Shown here: one piece after another, positions 17,144 through 26,209 of the stretch
How positions within the stretch are numbered: the stretch's first letter is position 1
Layout: each line of letters opens with the position of its first letter
DNA from: Promicromonospora iranensis
GTDB lineage: Bacteria; Actinomycetota; Actinomycetes; Actinomycetales; Cellulomonadaceae
NCBI RefSeq assembly: GCF_028994775.1
Contig: NZ_JAJQMN010000006.1
Span: forward strand, 248,001 to 312,000
Length of the DNA: 64,000 bases
Reading direction: 5' to 3'
Program-made: the position numbers and the translations under genes
Notes under the pieces: model-generated
Database searches by the model: none
Seen by the model: the letters and a program-made list of their open reading frames with translations, nothing else
What the model was told of the DNA's origin: nothing

Positions 17144-17377
17144 TGGTCCGTCACCCTTCAGTCGTCACTACCGGGAAACTGGCTCTCCCGGAATACTGCC
17201 CGACTCGCGGGCAACACACCTCTGCGCGCGGCAGAGGTCCGGGCCGACCTCAAGACCCCTGGCGCGTTCTCGAGCCCGTGTGGCTCCAGTCCGCATCAGA
17301 AGCATCGAAGTCCCACCGCGCTCCTGATGGAGCCCGGTGTGCGAGCCGGCCCGTGGAGGGAGCCGACCCGCGTATGC

Positions 17378-17415
17378 GTCGGCCCGGCCCGCGCCGAAGC
17401 GCGGACCGGGCCGAC
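17378..17415 (-). terminator. GC-rich hairpin after tsf
   Basis: Arms of 17 bases (17378-17394 and 17399-17415, one mismatch) begin GTCGGCCCGGCCCGCGC and enclose a CGAA tetraloop, starting 10 bases after the tsf stop. It is a likely terminator for rpsB-tsf. The rest of the tsf-pyrH gap shows no gene. Confidence 0.75.
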
Positions 17416-17424
17416 CACACTGCG

Positions 17425-18264
17425 TCAGGAACCGACGCGGAAACGCACGAACGCGGTCAGGGAGCCGTTCGCGGCGGCGACGTGCTTGCCGACCGTGGTC
17501 TTCGGGTCTTTGGCCAGCGGCTGGTCGACGAGCACGACCTCCTTGAAGAAGCCGTTCAGGCGACCCTCGACAATCTTGGGCAGTGCGGCCTCCGGCTTGC
17601 CCTCGTTCTTCGAGGTCTCCAGAGCGATCGCACGCTCCTTCTCGACGACGTCCGCCGGGACGTCCTCACGCGTGAGGTACTTCGGGGCCATCGCCGCGAC
17701 GTGCTGCGCGATGTCCTTGGCGACCGAGGCGCCCGCCTCGTCGGTGACGACGAGGACACCGATCGACGGCGGCAGGTCCTTGGCCGTCTTGTGCAGGTAC
17801 GTCGTGACCTTGGGGCCCTCGACCCGCGCGACGCGGCGCAGGACGATCTTCTCGCCCAGCGTGGCGCCCTGAGCGGCGATGAGGTCGGCGACGGTGCCCT
17901 CCGCGGACGGGGCGGCGGTGGCCGCAACCTCGTCCGAGGCACCGGCGGCGGCCGCTGCCTCGAGGACGGCCTCGGCCAGCGAGATGAACTTCTCGTTCTT
18001 CACGACGAAGTCGGTCTCGGCGTTCAGCTCGATCATCGTGGCCACCTGGCCGGCCGCGGTGTCCTCGACCTTGACGGCCACGAGGCCCTCGGAGGCGGTG
18101 TTGCCCTCACGCTTGGCAGCGCGGGCGAGGCCCTTGGTGCGGATGATCTCGATGGCCTTCTCGGCGTCGCCGTCGGCGGCGTCCAGTGCCTTCTTGACGT
18201 CGAGCATGCCGGCGCCGGTCCGCTCACGCAGCGCCTTGATGTCAGCGGCGGTGTAGTTCGCCAT
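17425..18264 (-). CDS. tsf: translation elongation factor Ts
   Basis: EF-Ts recycles EF-Tu by GDP release. The 279-residue protein starts with the UBA-like domain ANYTAADIKALRERTGAGMLD (split here as ANYTAADIK and LRERTGAGMLDVKKAL), then the core with ELNAETDFVVKNEKF (the conserved NxETDFVA-type motif, about residues 79-92), and a C-terminal module ending FVRFRVGS. An Ala-rich stretch around residues 100-125 is typical of actinobacterial forms. It follows rpsB by 105 bp with an intervening perfect hairpin, and both belong to one operon in most bacteria. Confidence 0.96.
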   Translation of the reverse strand: MANYTAADIKALRERTGAGMLDVKKALDAADGDAEKAIEIIRTKGLARAAKREGNTASEGLVAVKVEDTAAGQVATMIELNAETDFVVKNEKFISLAEAVLEAAAAAGASDEVAATAAPSAEGTVADLIAAQGATLGEKIVLRRVARVEGPKVTTYLHKTAKDLPPSIGVLVVTDEAGASVAKDIAQHVAAMAPKYLTREDVPADVVEKERAIALETSKNEGKPEAALPKIVEGRLNGFFKEVVLVDQPLAKDPKTTVGKHVAAANGSLTAFVRFRVGS

Positions 18265-18324
18265 TGTTCTGGTCCTCCGTGCAGTCGTGTTGTTCGTGGG
18301 AGGTCGTACGACCCGAGGAACGGC

Positions 18325-18363
18325 GCGCTGACCGGGTCCGGGCGAACCGGACCCGGTCAGCGC
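18325..18363 (-). terminator. perfect 17-bp hairpin between rpsB and tsf
   Basis: GCGCTGACCGGGTCCGG (18325-18341) pairs exactly with 18347-18363 around a GCGAA loop. It starts 6 bases after the rpsB stop. There is no T-tract, so it could be a partial terminator or an mRNA-stability element that sets the S2:EF-Ts ratio. Confidence 0.65.
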
Positions 18364-18369
18364 CGCACG

Positions 18370-19395
18370 TCACTTCTCGGTCTCGGCCTCAGCGGCCTCG
18401 GGAGCAACCGCGGCAGCGGCCTCGGTCGCCTCGGGGGCGGCGGCCGGAGCCTCGTCGGCGGGTGCGGTGACCTCGGGAGCAGCGGCCGGAGCAGCCTCGA
18501 CTGCCTCTGCGGCCTCGACGACCTCGGCGGGAGCGGCCGGGGTGGCGGCCTCAGCAGCCTCGGCGGACGCCGCGGCGACGGTGCCCTCGCTCGTCTCGGC
18601 CGGAGCCTCGACGGTGCCCTCGGAACCGGCCAGGAGCTCGCGCTCCCACTCGGCCAGGGGCTCAGCGGCGACCTCGGTCTCGGCACCGGTCTTGCTGCCA
18701 CCGGAGTGGCGCTGCATGAGGCCCTCGGCGACGGCGTCCGCGATCACGCGGGTGAGCAGCGTGACGGAACGGATCGCGTCGTCGTTGCCCGGGATCGCGT
18801 AGTCGACCATGTCGGGGTCGCAGTTGGTGTCGAGGATCGCGACGACGGGGATGCCCAGCTTGCGGGCCTCGTCCACCGCGAGGTGCTCCTTGTTCGTGTC
18901 GACGATCCAGACGGCCGAGGGAACCTTGGCCATGTCACGGATACCGCCGAGCGTGCGCGCGAGCTTGTCCTTCTCGCGGCGCAGGACCAGGAGCTCCTTC
19001 TTCGTGAGGCCGGAGGCGGCCACGTCGTCGAAGTCGATCTCCTCGAGCTCCTTCATCCGCTGAAGGCGCTTGTGCACGGTGGTGAAGTTCGTGAGCATGC
19101 CACCGAGCCAGCGGTGGTTCACGTAGGGCATCCCGACGCGGGCGGCCTGCTCGGCAACCGGCTCCTGGGCCTGCTTCTTGGTGCCGACGAAGAGGATCGA
19201 ACCGCCGTGGGCGACCGTCTCCTTGACGAAGTCGTAGGCGTTGTCGATGAAGTGCAGCGACTGCTGCAGGTCGACGATGTAGATGCCGTTGCGCTCCGTG
19301 AAGATGAACCGCTTCATCTTCGGGTTCCAACGGCGGGTCTGGTGTCCGAAGTGGACACCGCTCTCGAGGAGCTGGCGCATGGACACGACGGCCAT
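18370..19395 (-). CDS. rpsB: 30S ribosomal protein S2 with long Ala/Glu tail
   Basis: S2 binds the back of the 30S head and contacts S1 where present. The first 250 residues are a complete S2: [50 protein letters not shown], and [10 protein letters not shown]. The protein is 341 residues, about 90 longer than the usual S2 of about 250. The extra part (about residues 252-341) is low-complexity Ala/Glu/Pro/Val sequence and is probably disordered. An alanine-rich extension of S2 is known in some actinobacteria, but its role is unclear. The leader upstream is over 500 bp and shared with the divergent M23 gene. Confidence 0.96.
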   Translation of the reverse strand: MAVVSMRQLLESGVHFGHQTRRWNPKMKRFIFTERNGIYIVDLQQSLHFIDNAYDFVKETVAHGGSILFVGTKKQAQEPVAEQAARVGMPYVNHRWLGGMLTNFTTVHKRLQRMKELEEIDFDDVAASGLTKKELLVLRREKDKLARTLGGIRDMAKVPSAVWIVDTNKEHLAVDEARKLGIPVVAILDTNCDPDMVDYAIPGNDDAIRSVTLLTRVIADAVAEGLMQRHSGGSKTGAETEVAAEPLAEWERELLAGSEGTVEAPAETSEGTVAAASAEAAEAATPAAPAEVVEAAEAVEAAPAAAPEVTAPADEAPAAAPEATEAAAAVAPEAAEAETEK

Positions 19396-19918
19396 GACAC
19401 GTCCTTTCGGTGCGGCCCGAGATCAACTCGGGTCCTCCGCACGCATTTCAGGCGGCACCAAGGCTGACAGCCCGGGCCGCGGTTGGGTTGGATCGGCACC
19501 GCATTGCTTCGGTGCCCCTGGCGCCACGTCGTGCCCGACGCCGACCCAGAGGGCCGGACCGCTGCCGGACGTGACTTGATGTGACGCGCGTTGTCGATCG
19601 GGTGCTCACCCTGCCTGGCCAACGGTCAGCCAGGCTGTCCGTCTGCCGGTTCGGGAGTGCATGCCGGTCGCGGGTGGAAGTTTACCCGACCTGCCCTTGC
19701 AACGAGGACCCGGCCGGACTCCGGCGACTGTGACGTCGCCCGCTCCCCCCGCAGCCCTGTCCTGGCCTGGTCCGGGAAGCTCCCGCGGGCGGCGTGCAGC
19801 CCCTCGCGACGGCGGCGGAAGGCGGCGAGCGCGACCACAGGCGAGGCCCGCACGCGCCCGTGCACAGCGGGCGGACCCACGGCACCCGGAGCCGCCGGCG
19901 CCGCGTGATGCTCGCGGC
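19396..19918. other. 523-bp divergent intergenic region (rpsB / M23 peptidase)
   Basis: No gene is supported here. On the rpsB side there is a small hairpin GGCACCG-N8-CGGTGCC (19495-19516) and a CCCGAG-TTGAT-CTCGGG stem close to the start codon. Both fall in what would be a long rpsB leader, which might carry autoregulation by S2, but no known S2-leader motif could be matched. Promoters for both genes must lie here; none was assigned with confidence. Confidence 0.5.
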
Positions 19919-20626
19919 ATGAGACCTCTTCCCGTACCCCTGCGCCGCCGCGTCCGCGGGCGGCTCACGACGACGCTCCTGGCCGTGTTGCTCGCGATCG
20001 CCCTGGTGGCCCTCTCCGCGGCGGCACCCGCCACCGCGCTGCGCTCGGGGCCGGACGTCGCGCTGCGTTCCGAGCCTGACCCCACTCTGCGGGCGGTGCC
20101 GGACGTCGCGCTGCGGACCGGACTCGGCGTCGCACTCCGGGCGGATGTCGGCCCCGGCTCCCCGCCGGACCCCACCGGGTACGTGCCGCCCGTCGCCGGG
20201 GTGGACCCGCCGGCGGGCGTGGAGCGCCTGTTCGATCCGCCCGAGCAGGAATGGGGGCCCGGGCACCGCGGCGTGGACCTGATCGCCGCGGCCGGCTCCA
20301 AGGTCCTGTCCCCTGGGGCGGGTGTCGTGACCTTCGCCGGGCAGGTGGCACGGCGCGGCGTCGTGGTGGTCACGCACCCGGACGGCCTGCGCACCAGCCT
20401 GGAGCCGGTGTCCGCCACGGTGCCGGTCGGGACCGCCGTGGTCGCCGGGGCCAGGATCGGCGTCGTCGAGGGCAGCGGTTCCGGCGGGGGTTCGGGCGGC
20501 GGCACGCCACCGAACCACTGCGCTCCGCGGTCCTGCGTGCACTGGGGCGTACGGCGGGGAGAACGCTACATCGACCCGCTGTCGCTCCTGGACCGCCCGC
20601 CGATAGTGCTCCTGCCCGACCGCTGA
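19919..20626 (+). CDS. secreted M23-family metallopeptidase-like protein
   Basis: This 235-residue exported protein has a basic N-terminus and hydrophobic core (about residues 17-40), ending at APATA, a likely signal peptide. Four loose repeats of the type DVALR follow (about 42-72). The C-terminal LytM/M23 fold has HRGVDL (H and D zinc ligands, about residues 117-122) and CVHWGVR (HxG version of the HxH motif, about 212-218). In active enzymes the second histidine of HxH completes the zinc site; here the motif reads H-W-G, so only one ligand is certain and the protein may be inactive or degenerate. It faces xerC, as is usual in actinobacteria. Confidence 0.82.
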   Translation: MRPLPVPLRRRVRGRLTTTLLAVLLAIALVALSAAAPATALRSGPDVALRSEPDPTLRAVPDVALRTGLGVALRADVGPGSPPDPTGYVPPVAGVDPPAGVERLFDPPEQEWGPGHRGVDLIAAAGSKVLSPGAGVVTFAGQVARRGVVVVTHPDGLRTSLEPVSATVPVGTAVVAGARIGVVEGSGSGGGSGGGTPPNHCAPRSCVHWGVRRGERYIDPLSLLDRPPIVLLPDR

Positions 20627-20645
20627 GCCGCCCAGCACGGGTACG

Positions 20646-21599
20646 TCATGCGCGAGGGAACGCCTGGGCGTAGACGCTGCGTAGCCGCTCCGCGTCCACG
20701 TGCGTGTAGCGCTGGGTCGTCGCGAGGTTCGCGTGGCCCAGCACCTCCTGCACGGCACGCAGGTCCGACCCACCCTGCAGCAGGTGGGTGGCGGCCGAGT
20801 GCCGGAGCGCGTGCGGCGCCACGTCCTCGACCCCGGCCTGGGCCGCGAGGCGGTGGACGGCCTCGCGCACCTGCCGCTGGCCCCAGCGGCCGCCGCGCTC
20901 GCCCACGAGCAGGGCGTCGCCGGTCGTAGCAGTCGCCAGCACCGGCCGGCCGTCGGCCAGCCAGGCCTCCACCGCACGCGCCGCCGGGATGCCGAACGGC
21001 ACCACACGCTCCTTGCCGCCCTTGCCGAGCACCCGTACGAGCCGGTCCCTGGAGTCCACGTGCCCGACGTCGACCGACACCAGCTCGCCCACCCGGATAC
21101 CCGCGCCGTACAGCAGTTCCGCGGCGACCCACGAGCGCAGGGCCGCCGGCTGGTTCGCCTCGTCCGCCTCCTCGGCCGCGGACCGGGCGCTGTCGAGCAG
21201 GCGGCCTGCCGCGTCCACGTCGAGCACGGTGGGCAGGGTGCGCGGCACCTTCGGGCTCGCGAGGCGGGCCGACGGGTCGACGGGCACCAGTCCCGAACGG
21301 TGCGCCCAGCGCAGGAACGCGCGGGCCGAGGCGCCTCGGCGGGCCAGCGTGGAGCGGGCGAGCCCGCGGTCGGACTGCGACGCGAGCCAGCCGCGCAGCA
21401 GCGTGAGATCGATGGCGTCGAGCCGCGTGGTGCCGTGTCGCATCGCGTACCGGAGAAGGTCGGTCACGTCGGCCACGTAGGCGCGCCGCGTGTGGGCGGA
21501 GTGGCCGCGCTGCGCGTCGAGGTAGCTGCCGAACCGGGACACGGCATCAGACATCTGCTCGGGCAGCCGAGGCAAGCCGGACAGGTCGGTAAGGTCCAC
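20646..21599 (-). CDS. xerC: tyrosine recombinase XerC-like
   Basis: This site-specific tyrosine recombinase resolves chromosome dimers at dif, usually together with XerD. The catalytic residues are all present: Arg in GAGIRVGELVS, Lys in GKGGKERVVPF, HxxR in HALRHSAATHLL, His in LGHANL, and Tyr in TTQRYTHV. The SAM-like N-terminal core-binding domain has HSAHTRRAYVADVTDLLRY. A GTG at 21599 gives about 317 residues; the ATG at 21554 would give 302 and is equally possible, as neither has a strong ribosome site. Its position near dprA and the M23 gene is the normal actinobacterial setting. Confidence 0.9.
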   Translation of the reverse strand: MDLTDLSGLPRLPEQMSDAVSRFGSYLDAQRGHSAHTRRAYVADVTDLLRYAMRHGTTRLDAIDLTLLRGWLASQSDRGLARSTLARRGASARAFLRWAHRSGLVPVDPSARLASPKVPRTLPTVLDVDAAGRLLDSARSAAEEADEANQPAALRSWVAAELLYGAGIRVGELVSVDVGHVDSRDRLVRVLGKGGKERVVPFGIPAARAVEAWLADGRPVLATATTGDALLVGERGGRWGQRQVREAVHRLAAQAGVEDVAPHALRHSAATHLLQGGSDLRAVQEVLGHANLATTQRYTHVDAERLRSVYAQAFPRA

Positions 21600-21717
21600 G
21601 TTTGCCAGTGTGCAACTCCCCCGCCGCACGACGAAGAAGGCGCGCCGCCATTTTTCGCCCGCAACCACCGGGTTCTGCCAGTATGACGGTCGGACGAGTA
21701 CAGGGAGGACGTCAAAG

Positions 21718-22674
21718 ATGCGTGCTGTACAGGTGACCGAGTTCGGCGGGCCCGAGGTGCTGAAGGGGGTCGAGGTGCCGGAACCGACACCGGGGCCCGG
21801 ACAGGTGCTGATCGACGTGGCGCGGATCGGCCTGAACTACGCCGATACGCACCAGGTGGAGAACTCCTACCAGACGCCGACCACGCTGCCGTTCATCCCG
21901 GGCGGCGAGGTCGTGGGACGCACGCAGGACGGCCGACGGGTCGTCGCCCTGCTGACCGGCGGCGGCGGATACGCCGAGCGCGCCGTCGCCGACGAGGCCA
22001 TGACCTTCCCCGTACCCGACGGCGTCGACGACCTCACCGCGCTCTCCATGCTGGTGCAGGGCACCACCGCCTGGATCCTGCTGCGCAAGAACGCCCACCT
22101 CGAGCCCGGTGAGTCGGTGGTCGTGCACGCCGCGGCCGGCGGTGTCGGCACGATAGCCGTGCAGCTGGCCAAGGCCTGGGGCGCCGGCCGCGTCATCGCG
22201 ACGGCGAGCACCGACGAGAAGCGCGCCCTGGCCCTCGAGCTCGGCGCGGACGTCGCTGTCGACTCCCGCGCGGACGACATGACCGCGACCCTGATCGACG
22301 CCAACGGGCGCCGCGTCGACATCGTGCTCGACATGGTCGGCGGCACCACCACCGACCAGAGCGTCGCGGCGCTCGCGCCCTTCGGCCGGCTGGTCTTCTA
22401 CGGCATGGCGGGGCGCAAGCCGCCCAAGCCCGTCGACCTGCGCAACCTCCTCGGCCACAGCACCACCGTCGCCGGCATGTGGCTGCCCCACGTGTTCCGG
22501 CTGCCCGGGGACCTCTACGGCACCGCGCTGGCCGAGCTGTTCGACCTCACGCAATCCGGCGAGCTCCGCGCCGTCGCGGGCGGCGAGTACGCGCTGTCCG
22601 ACGCGCGCGCCGCCCACGAGGCACTGCGCTCGCGCGGCACCGTCGGCAAGCTCCTGCTCGACCCGACGCGCTGA
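21718..22674 (+). CDS. NADPH:quinone reductase-like medium-chain dehydrogenase
   Basis: This 318-residue zinc-less medium-chain dehydrogenase/reductase of the quinone oxidoreductase family has a GroES-like N-terminal domain (GPEVLKGVEVPEPTPGPGQV, GLNYADTH). The Rossmann domain carries VVHAAAGGVGTIAVQLAKAWG (about residues 137-157) for NADPH. No structural-zinc cysteine cluster is seen. The ATG at 21718 is preceded by AGGGAGG. It is divergent from xerC and converges with dprA 4 bp beyond its stop. It probably reduces quinones or other electrophiles, but the substrate is not evident. Confidence 0.88.
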   Translation: MRAVQVTEFGGPEVLKGVEVPEPTPGPGQVLIDVARIGLNYADTHQVENSYQTPTTLPFIPGGEVVGRTQDGRRVVALLTGGGGYAERAVADEAMTFPVPDGVDDLTALSMLVQGTTAWILLRKNAHLEPGESVVVHAAAGGVGTIAVQLAKAWGAGRVIATASTDEKRALALELGADVAVDSRADDMTATLIDANGRRVDIVLDMVGGTTTDQSVAALAPFGRLVFYGMAGRKPPKPVDLRNLLGHSTTVAGMWLPHVFRLPGDLYGTALAELFDLTQSGELRAVAGGEYALSDARAAHEALRSRGTVGKLLLDPTR

Positions 22675-22678
22675 CCGA

Positions 22679-24031
22679 TCAGCGTCTGCGCCAGCCTCCG
22701 TCCTTCTGCTCGGCGAGACCCATGAGTTCGAGCAGCCCCAGCGCGCCCGTCGTGTCGCCGAGCGCAAGTCCTGCCGCGCGGGCGATCGAGCGTTCGTGCG
22801 CCGCCTTCCGTACGGGTAGCGCGTCGAGCACCGCCTTGCCCGCGGCATCGAGGTCGTCACCGGGCCGGCTCTCACCCCGGCGTTCCGGTGCGCTCTCGCC
22901 CAGGTCGCCCACCAGTTCGGCAGCCTCCGCGGCGTCGGTGACGCACACGGCGGCACCGCGCCGCAGCAGCTCGTGGCATCCGGCGGACGCCATCGAGGTG
23001 ACCGGACCGGGCACCGCACCCAACGGCCGCAGCAGGTTGGTCGCGTGGTTGGCCGTGGACAGTGCGCCGGACCGGACGGACGCCTCGACCACCACCGTGC
23101 CCGACGTGAGTGATGCGATCAGCCGGTTGCGCTTGAGGAACCGCTGCTTGCCCGGCACCGATCCCGGCGGCACCTCGCTCACCACGGCGCCCCGCTCCAT
23201 GGTGCGCCGCAGCAGGTCGGTGTTGCTCGCGGGGTAGAGGCGGTCGACACCGCCCGCGAGAAAGGCCACGGTCGGCGACCCCGACACCAGCGCGCCCCGG
23301 TGGGCCTCAGCGTCGATGCCGCTGGCGCCGCCCGAGACCACGGTGAACCCGCGATCGGCCAGGCCGCACGCCAGCGTCCGCGTCACGCGGATGCCGTAGT
23401 CGGTGCAGGCGCGGGAGCCGACCAGCGACACCGAGCGCGCCGCCAACCGGGTCAGGTCCGGATCGCCCCGCACCCACAGGGCCAGCGGTGCGCCGGCACC
23501 CAGGTCGGCGAATGCCGCCGGCCAGCGCGGGTCGTCGGGGGCCAGGAACGTTCCGCCGTACCGGCCGAGCACCGCGAGCTCACCCTCGGGGTCGAGCCGT
23601 TCGAGGCGCGGCGCCCAGCGCCGTACAGCGGCCACGACGAGCCCTGCCGCTCGCGCGCCCGACGTCCCTCCTCCGGCGGCAGGCCCCCCGACCGAAGGAG
23701 CCCCAGCGGCGGGTCGCTGGGCAGCAGGCCCGAGGAGACGTCCGGGGGCATCGGCTCGGCTGCCGGTGCCGGTCGCCGGCCCGCGGCCCGGCACGTCGTC
23801 CAGCGCCCGGCCACCGCCGATCCGCCGGAGCGCCGCCCCCGCCCGCTCCGGGGACCGGGCGGCCTCCACCAGCCAGCCCAACGCGCCGACCGGGCCGAGG
23901 TTGCCCACCAGAGCACCGGCCACCGGGTCCCCCGGCTCGGCGATCCGGCTCCACGCGGCCCGTGCCAGCACCGGGTCGTCCACGTCGAACCCGAGGCCCG
24001 AACGAGGCAGGTCGAAGAGCGACTCACCCAT
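22679..24031 (-). CDS. dprA: DNA-processing protein DprA
   Basis: DprA binds incoming single-stranded DNA and loads RecA during transformation, and is widely conserved also in bacteria not known to be competent. The 450-residue protein has an N-terminal SAM-like part, then an unusual Ala/Gly/Arg-rich linker (about residues 80-150), then the Rossmann core: LVGSRACTDYG, VVSGGASGIDAEAHRGAL, NRLIASLTSGTVVVEA and GSLSTA-like RSGALSTANHA. A C-terminal winged helix is suggested by the last 60 residues. It overlaps comM by 8 bases in the order yraN-comM-dprA, a conserved cluster. Confidence 0.93.
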   Translation of the reverse strand: MGESLFDLPRSGLGFDVDDPVLARAAWSRIAEPGDPVAGALVGNLGPVGALGWLVEAARSPERAGAALRRIGGGRALDDVPGRGPATGTGSRADAPGRLLGPAAQRPAAGAPSVGGPAAGGGTSGARAAGLVVAAVRRWAPRLERLDPEGELAVLGRYGGTFLAPDDPRWPAAFADLGAGAPLALWVRGDPDLTRLAARSVSLVGSRACTDYGIRVTRTLACGLADRGFTVVSGGASGIDAEAHRGALVSGSPTVAFLAGGVDRLYPASNTDLLRRTMERGAVVSEVPPGSVPGKQRFLKRNRLIASLTSGTVVVEASVRSGALSTANHATNLLRPLGAVPGPVTSMASAGCHELLRRGAAVCVTDAAEAAELVGDLGESAPERRGESRPGDDLDAAGKAVLDALPVRKAAHERSIARAAGLALGDTTGALGLLELMGLAEQKDGGWRRR

Positions 24032-25571
24032 GGTCGCCTCCGGTGCGCAGCAGCAGCGCGTTCCCGACGTCGGGCACCGTGGGCGCGGTGCGCCCCGCGA
24101 GGTCCGCGATGGTCCAGGCCATCCGCAGCACCCGGTCGACCCCGCGCAGGCTGAGCCGCCCGTCGGTCATCGCGCGTTCGATCGGGCCGAGCAGGCCGGG
24201 ATGCGGCCGGAGCAGGTCACGGAGGAACCGCCCCGGCATCTCCGCGTTGGTGGACCACGGCGTGTCGGCCAGCCGGGCCCGTGCTGCCTCCCGTGCGGCG
24301 AGCACCCGGGCAGCCACCACCGACGTCGGCTCGGAGCCACCCTCCATCCGCTCGACCCGGTCGACGGGTTGCACCTCGACCTGCACGTCCACGCGGTCCA
24401 GCAGCGGACCGGACAGCCTGGCGAAATAGCGGCGCCGCACCGTGGGCGAGCAGCTGCACTCCAGCCCCTTGCCCACGGCGAGCCCGCAGGGGCAGGGGTT
24501 GGCCGCCAGCACGAGCTGGAACCGGGCCGGGTAGCGCGCCGCGCCGCCCGACCGGTGGATGACGAGCTCGCCCTGCTCCAGCGGCTGCCGCAGCGTCTCC
24601 AGGACTCGCGCGCCGAACTCCGGGGCCTCGTCCAGGAACAGGATCCCGCGGTGCGCCCGCGACACCGCGCCGGGGCGCGGGATGCCGGACCCACCGCCCA
24701 CCACGGCGGCCGCGGTGGCCGTGTGGTGCGGGTCCTCGAACGGTGGGCGGCGGATCAGCCCGCCACCCGGGTCGAACGTGCCGGCCACGGAGTGCACGGC
24801 CGTGACCTCGACCGCCTCGCGGTCGGTGAGGTCCGGGAGGATCCCCGGCAGGCGGGACGCCAGCATCGTTTTGCCTGCCCCTGGCGGCCCGACGAGCAGT
24901 AGATGGTGACCACCCGCGGCAGCCACCTCGAGGGCCGCGCGCGGCCGCTCCTGCCCCAGCACGTCCGCCAGGTCGCCCGGCAGCCGCGGGGACAGCGCCG
25001 GCCGGGTCGGCTGCACGACCACCACCTCCCGCACCAGCTCGGGCGATCCCCCGTGGAGCGCCACCACCTCGGCCAGGCTCGCCGCGCCCACCACCCGCGC
25101 ACCCGGCACCAGCCGCGCCTCGTCGAGATCTCCGGCCGCCACGACGACGTCCCGGTATCCCGCGTCCACCGCCGCCGCGACGGCCGGCAGCACCCCGCGC
25201 ACCGGCTGCAGCCGACCGTCGAGCCCCAGCTCGCCCAGGTGGACCACCCGGTCCAGACCCTCCCGCCGCAGGCCGGCGGACGACGGCCCCTCGGCGCCGG
25301 CCAGGATCGCCACCGCGATCGCCAGGTCGTACGAGCTGCCCTGCTTGCGCAGCGACGCCGGCGACAGGTTGACGGTGATCTTCTTGACGGGCCACTGCAG
25401 GCCCGTGCTGGTCACCGCCGCCCGCACCCGGTCGCGGGACTCGCTCAGGGCGGCGTCGGGCAGCCCCACCAGCGTGAACCCGGGGACCGATGCCGCGAGG
25501 TGGGCCTGCACCTCCACCACGTGCCCCTGCAGGCCCACGAGCGACACAGCCCGCGTGGTCGCCGTCCCCAT
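24024..25571 (-). CDS. comM: YifB/ComM-family AAA+ ATPase (Mg-chelatase-like)
   Basis: ComM is a hexameric helicase that helps branch migration when transformed DNA is integrated. The ATG at 25571 gives 515 residues starting MGTATTRAVSLVGLQG. It shows the N-terminal LonC-like domain (VEAHLAASVPGF-type, TVNLSPASLRKQGSSYDLAIA), Walker A GPPGAGKTML (about residue 230), Walker B ILFLDEAPEF (about 310), and a C-terminal zinc-like region with CPCG and CSCS followed by the MgChl C-terminal domain. Longer in-frame starts would run through yraN. The start overlaps the yraN stop by one base (TGATG). Confidence 0.93.
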   Translation of the reverse strand: MGTATTRAVSLVGLQGHVVEVQAHLAASVPGFTLVGLPDAALSESRDRVRAAVTSTGLQWPVKKITVNLSPASLRKQGSSYDLAIAVAILAGAEGPSSAGLRREGLDRVVHLGELGLDGRLQPVRGVLPAVAAAVDAGYRDVVVAAGDLDEARLVPGARVVGAASLAEVVALHGGSPELVREVVVVQPTRPALSPRLPGDLADVLGQERPRAALEVAAAGGHHLLLVGPPGAGKTMLASRLPGILPDLTDREAVEVTAVHSVAGTFDPGGGLIRRPPFEDPHHTATAAAVVGGGSGIPRPGAVSRAHRGILFLDEAPEFGARVLETLRQPLEQGELVIHRSGGAARYPARFQLVLAANPCPCGLAVGKGLECSCSPTVRRRYFARLSGPLLDRVDVQVEVQPVDRVERMEGGSEPTSVVAARVLAAREAARARLADTPWSTNAEMPGRFLRDLLRPHPGLLGPIERAMTDGRLSLRGVDRVLRMAWTIADLAGRTAPTVPDVGNALLLRTGGDHG

Positions 25572-26014
25572 CAGGCCACCGACTCGAGGTGCTCGACGAC
25601 CGCACGCCCCTGGGGCTGCAGCGTCACCGCCACCACGTCGATCCGGACCGCACCGAAGCGCGTGCGCACGTCCGGCAGCACCGGCACCGCACTGCCCTGC
25701 CCGGCCTCCTCGGGCGCCTCCTCCTGCAGCCGCGCCGCGGCGAGCCGCTCCCGGAACACGGTGAGCCACTGCCCCGTCAGCCGTTTGATCCGTGCGAGCT
25801 TGCGCGGTGTGACCGCCTCCGCAGGATGCCCGAACCCGTGGCCCGACCGCGTCTTGACCTCGATCACGACGAGCACGTCGCCGTCGAGCGCGACGATGTC
25901 GAGCTCCCCGTCCTTGCCCCGCCAGTTGGTGTCGAGCACCTCCCAGCCGCGTGCCCTCACGTGCTGCAGCGCTACCCGCTCGCCGTACCGGCCCACGCCG
26001 TCCTTCTTCGCCAT
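25571..26014 (-). CDS. UPF0102 (YraN) family endonuclease-like protein
   Basis: This 147-residue protein of the YraN/UPF0102 family has a restriction-endonuclease-like fold. The PD-(D/E)xK pattern is present: GELDIVALDGDVLVVIEVKTR (Asp at about 38, E-x-K at about 52-54). The start at 26014 (MAKKDGVGRYGE) is chosen because GGAGGTGG lies 5 bases upstream; a TTG at 26035 would add seven residues. The last third has an insertion rich in Glu and Ala (LQEEAPEEAGQ). In this cluster it precedes comM and dprA, which suggests a role in DNA uptake or processing, but no activity is established. Its ribosome site is buried in a hairpin (26018-26055). Confidence 0.88.
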   Translation of the reverse strand: MAKKDGVGRYGERVALQHVRARGWEVLDTNWRGKDGELDIVALDGDVLVVIEVKTRSGHGFGHPAEAVTPRKLARIKRLTGQWLTVFRERLAAARLQEEAPEEAGQGSAVPVLPDVRTRFGAVRIDVVAVTLQPQGRAVVEHLESVA

Positions 26015-26017
26015 CGC

Positions 26018-26055
26018 GTCCACCTCCGTGATCAACCTTGGTCACGGAGGTGGAC
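26018..26055 (-). promoter_or_regulatory. 14-bp perfect hairpin sequestering the yraN ribosome site
   Basis: In the leftward mRNA GTCCACCTCCGTGA (from 26055) pairs exactly with TCACGGAGGTGGAC (26031-26018) around a 10-base loop. The second arm is the Shine-Dalgarno region, ending 3 bases before the yraN ATG. This would close the ribosome site unless opened by a factor, temperature or upstream translation. It could also be a DNA operator. Confidence 0.7.
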
Positions 26056-26209
26056 CGTCCGACAGCGTCCGCGGCCCATCTGTGCACAGATCGACGATCC
26101 ACAGGTCCGGCGTAGCGCTCCGACCTTTGGGATCTCGCCACGAGGGTAGGTGCCGAACCGGGACGACTTTCGGCGCGCCCGTGCGCGGGGCCCAGAGCCC
26201 TCGATCAGC

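Noticed and set aside
17278-19467. 729-codon open frame on the + strand
   Set aside because: It is the antisense of tsf and rpsB. Long antisense frames are expected in very GC-rich coding DNA.
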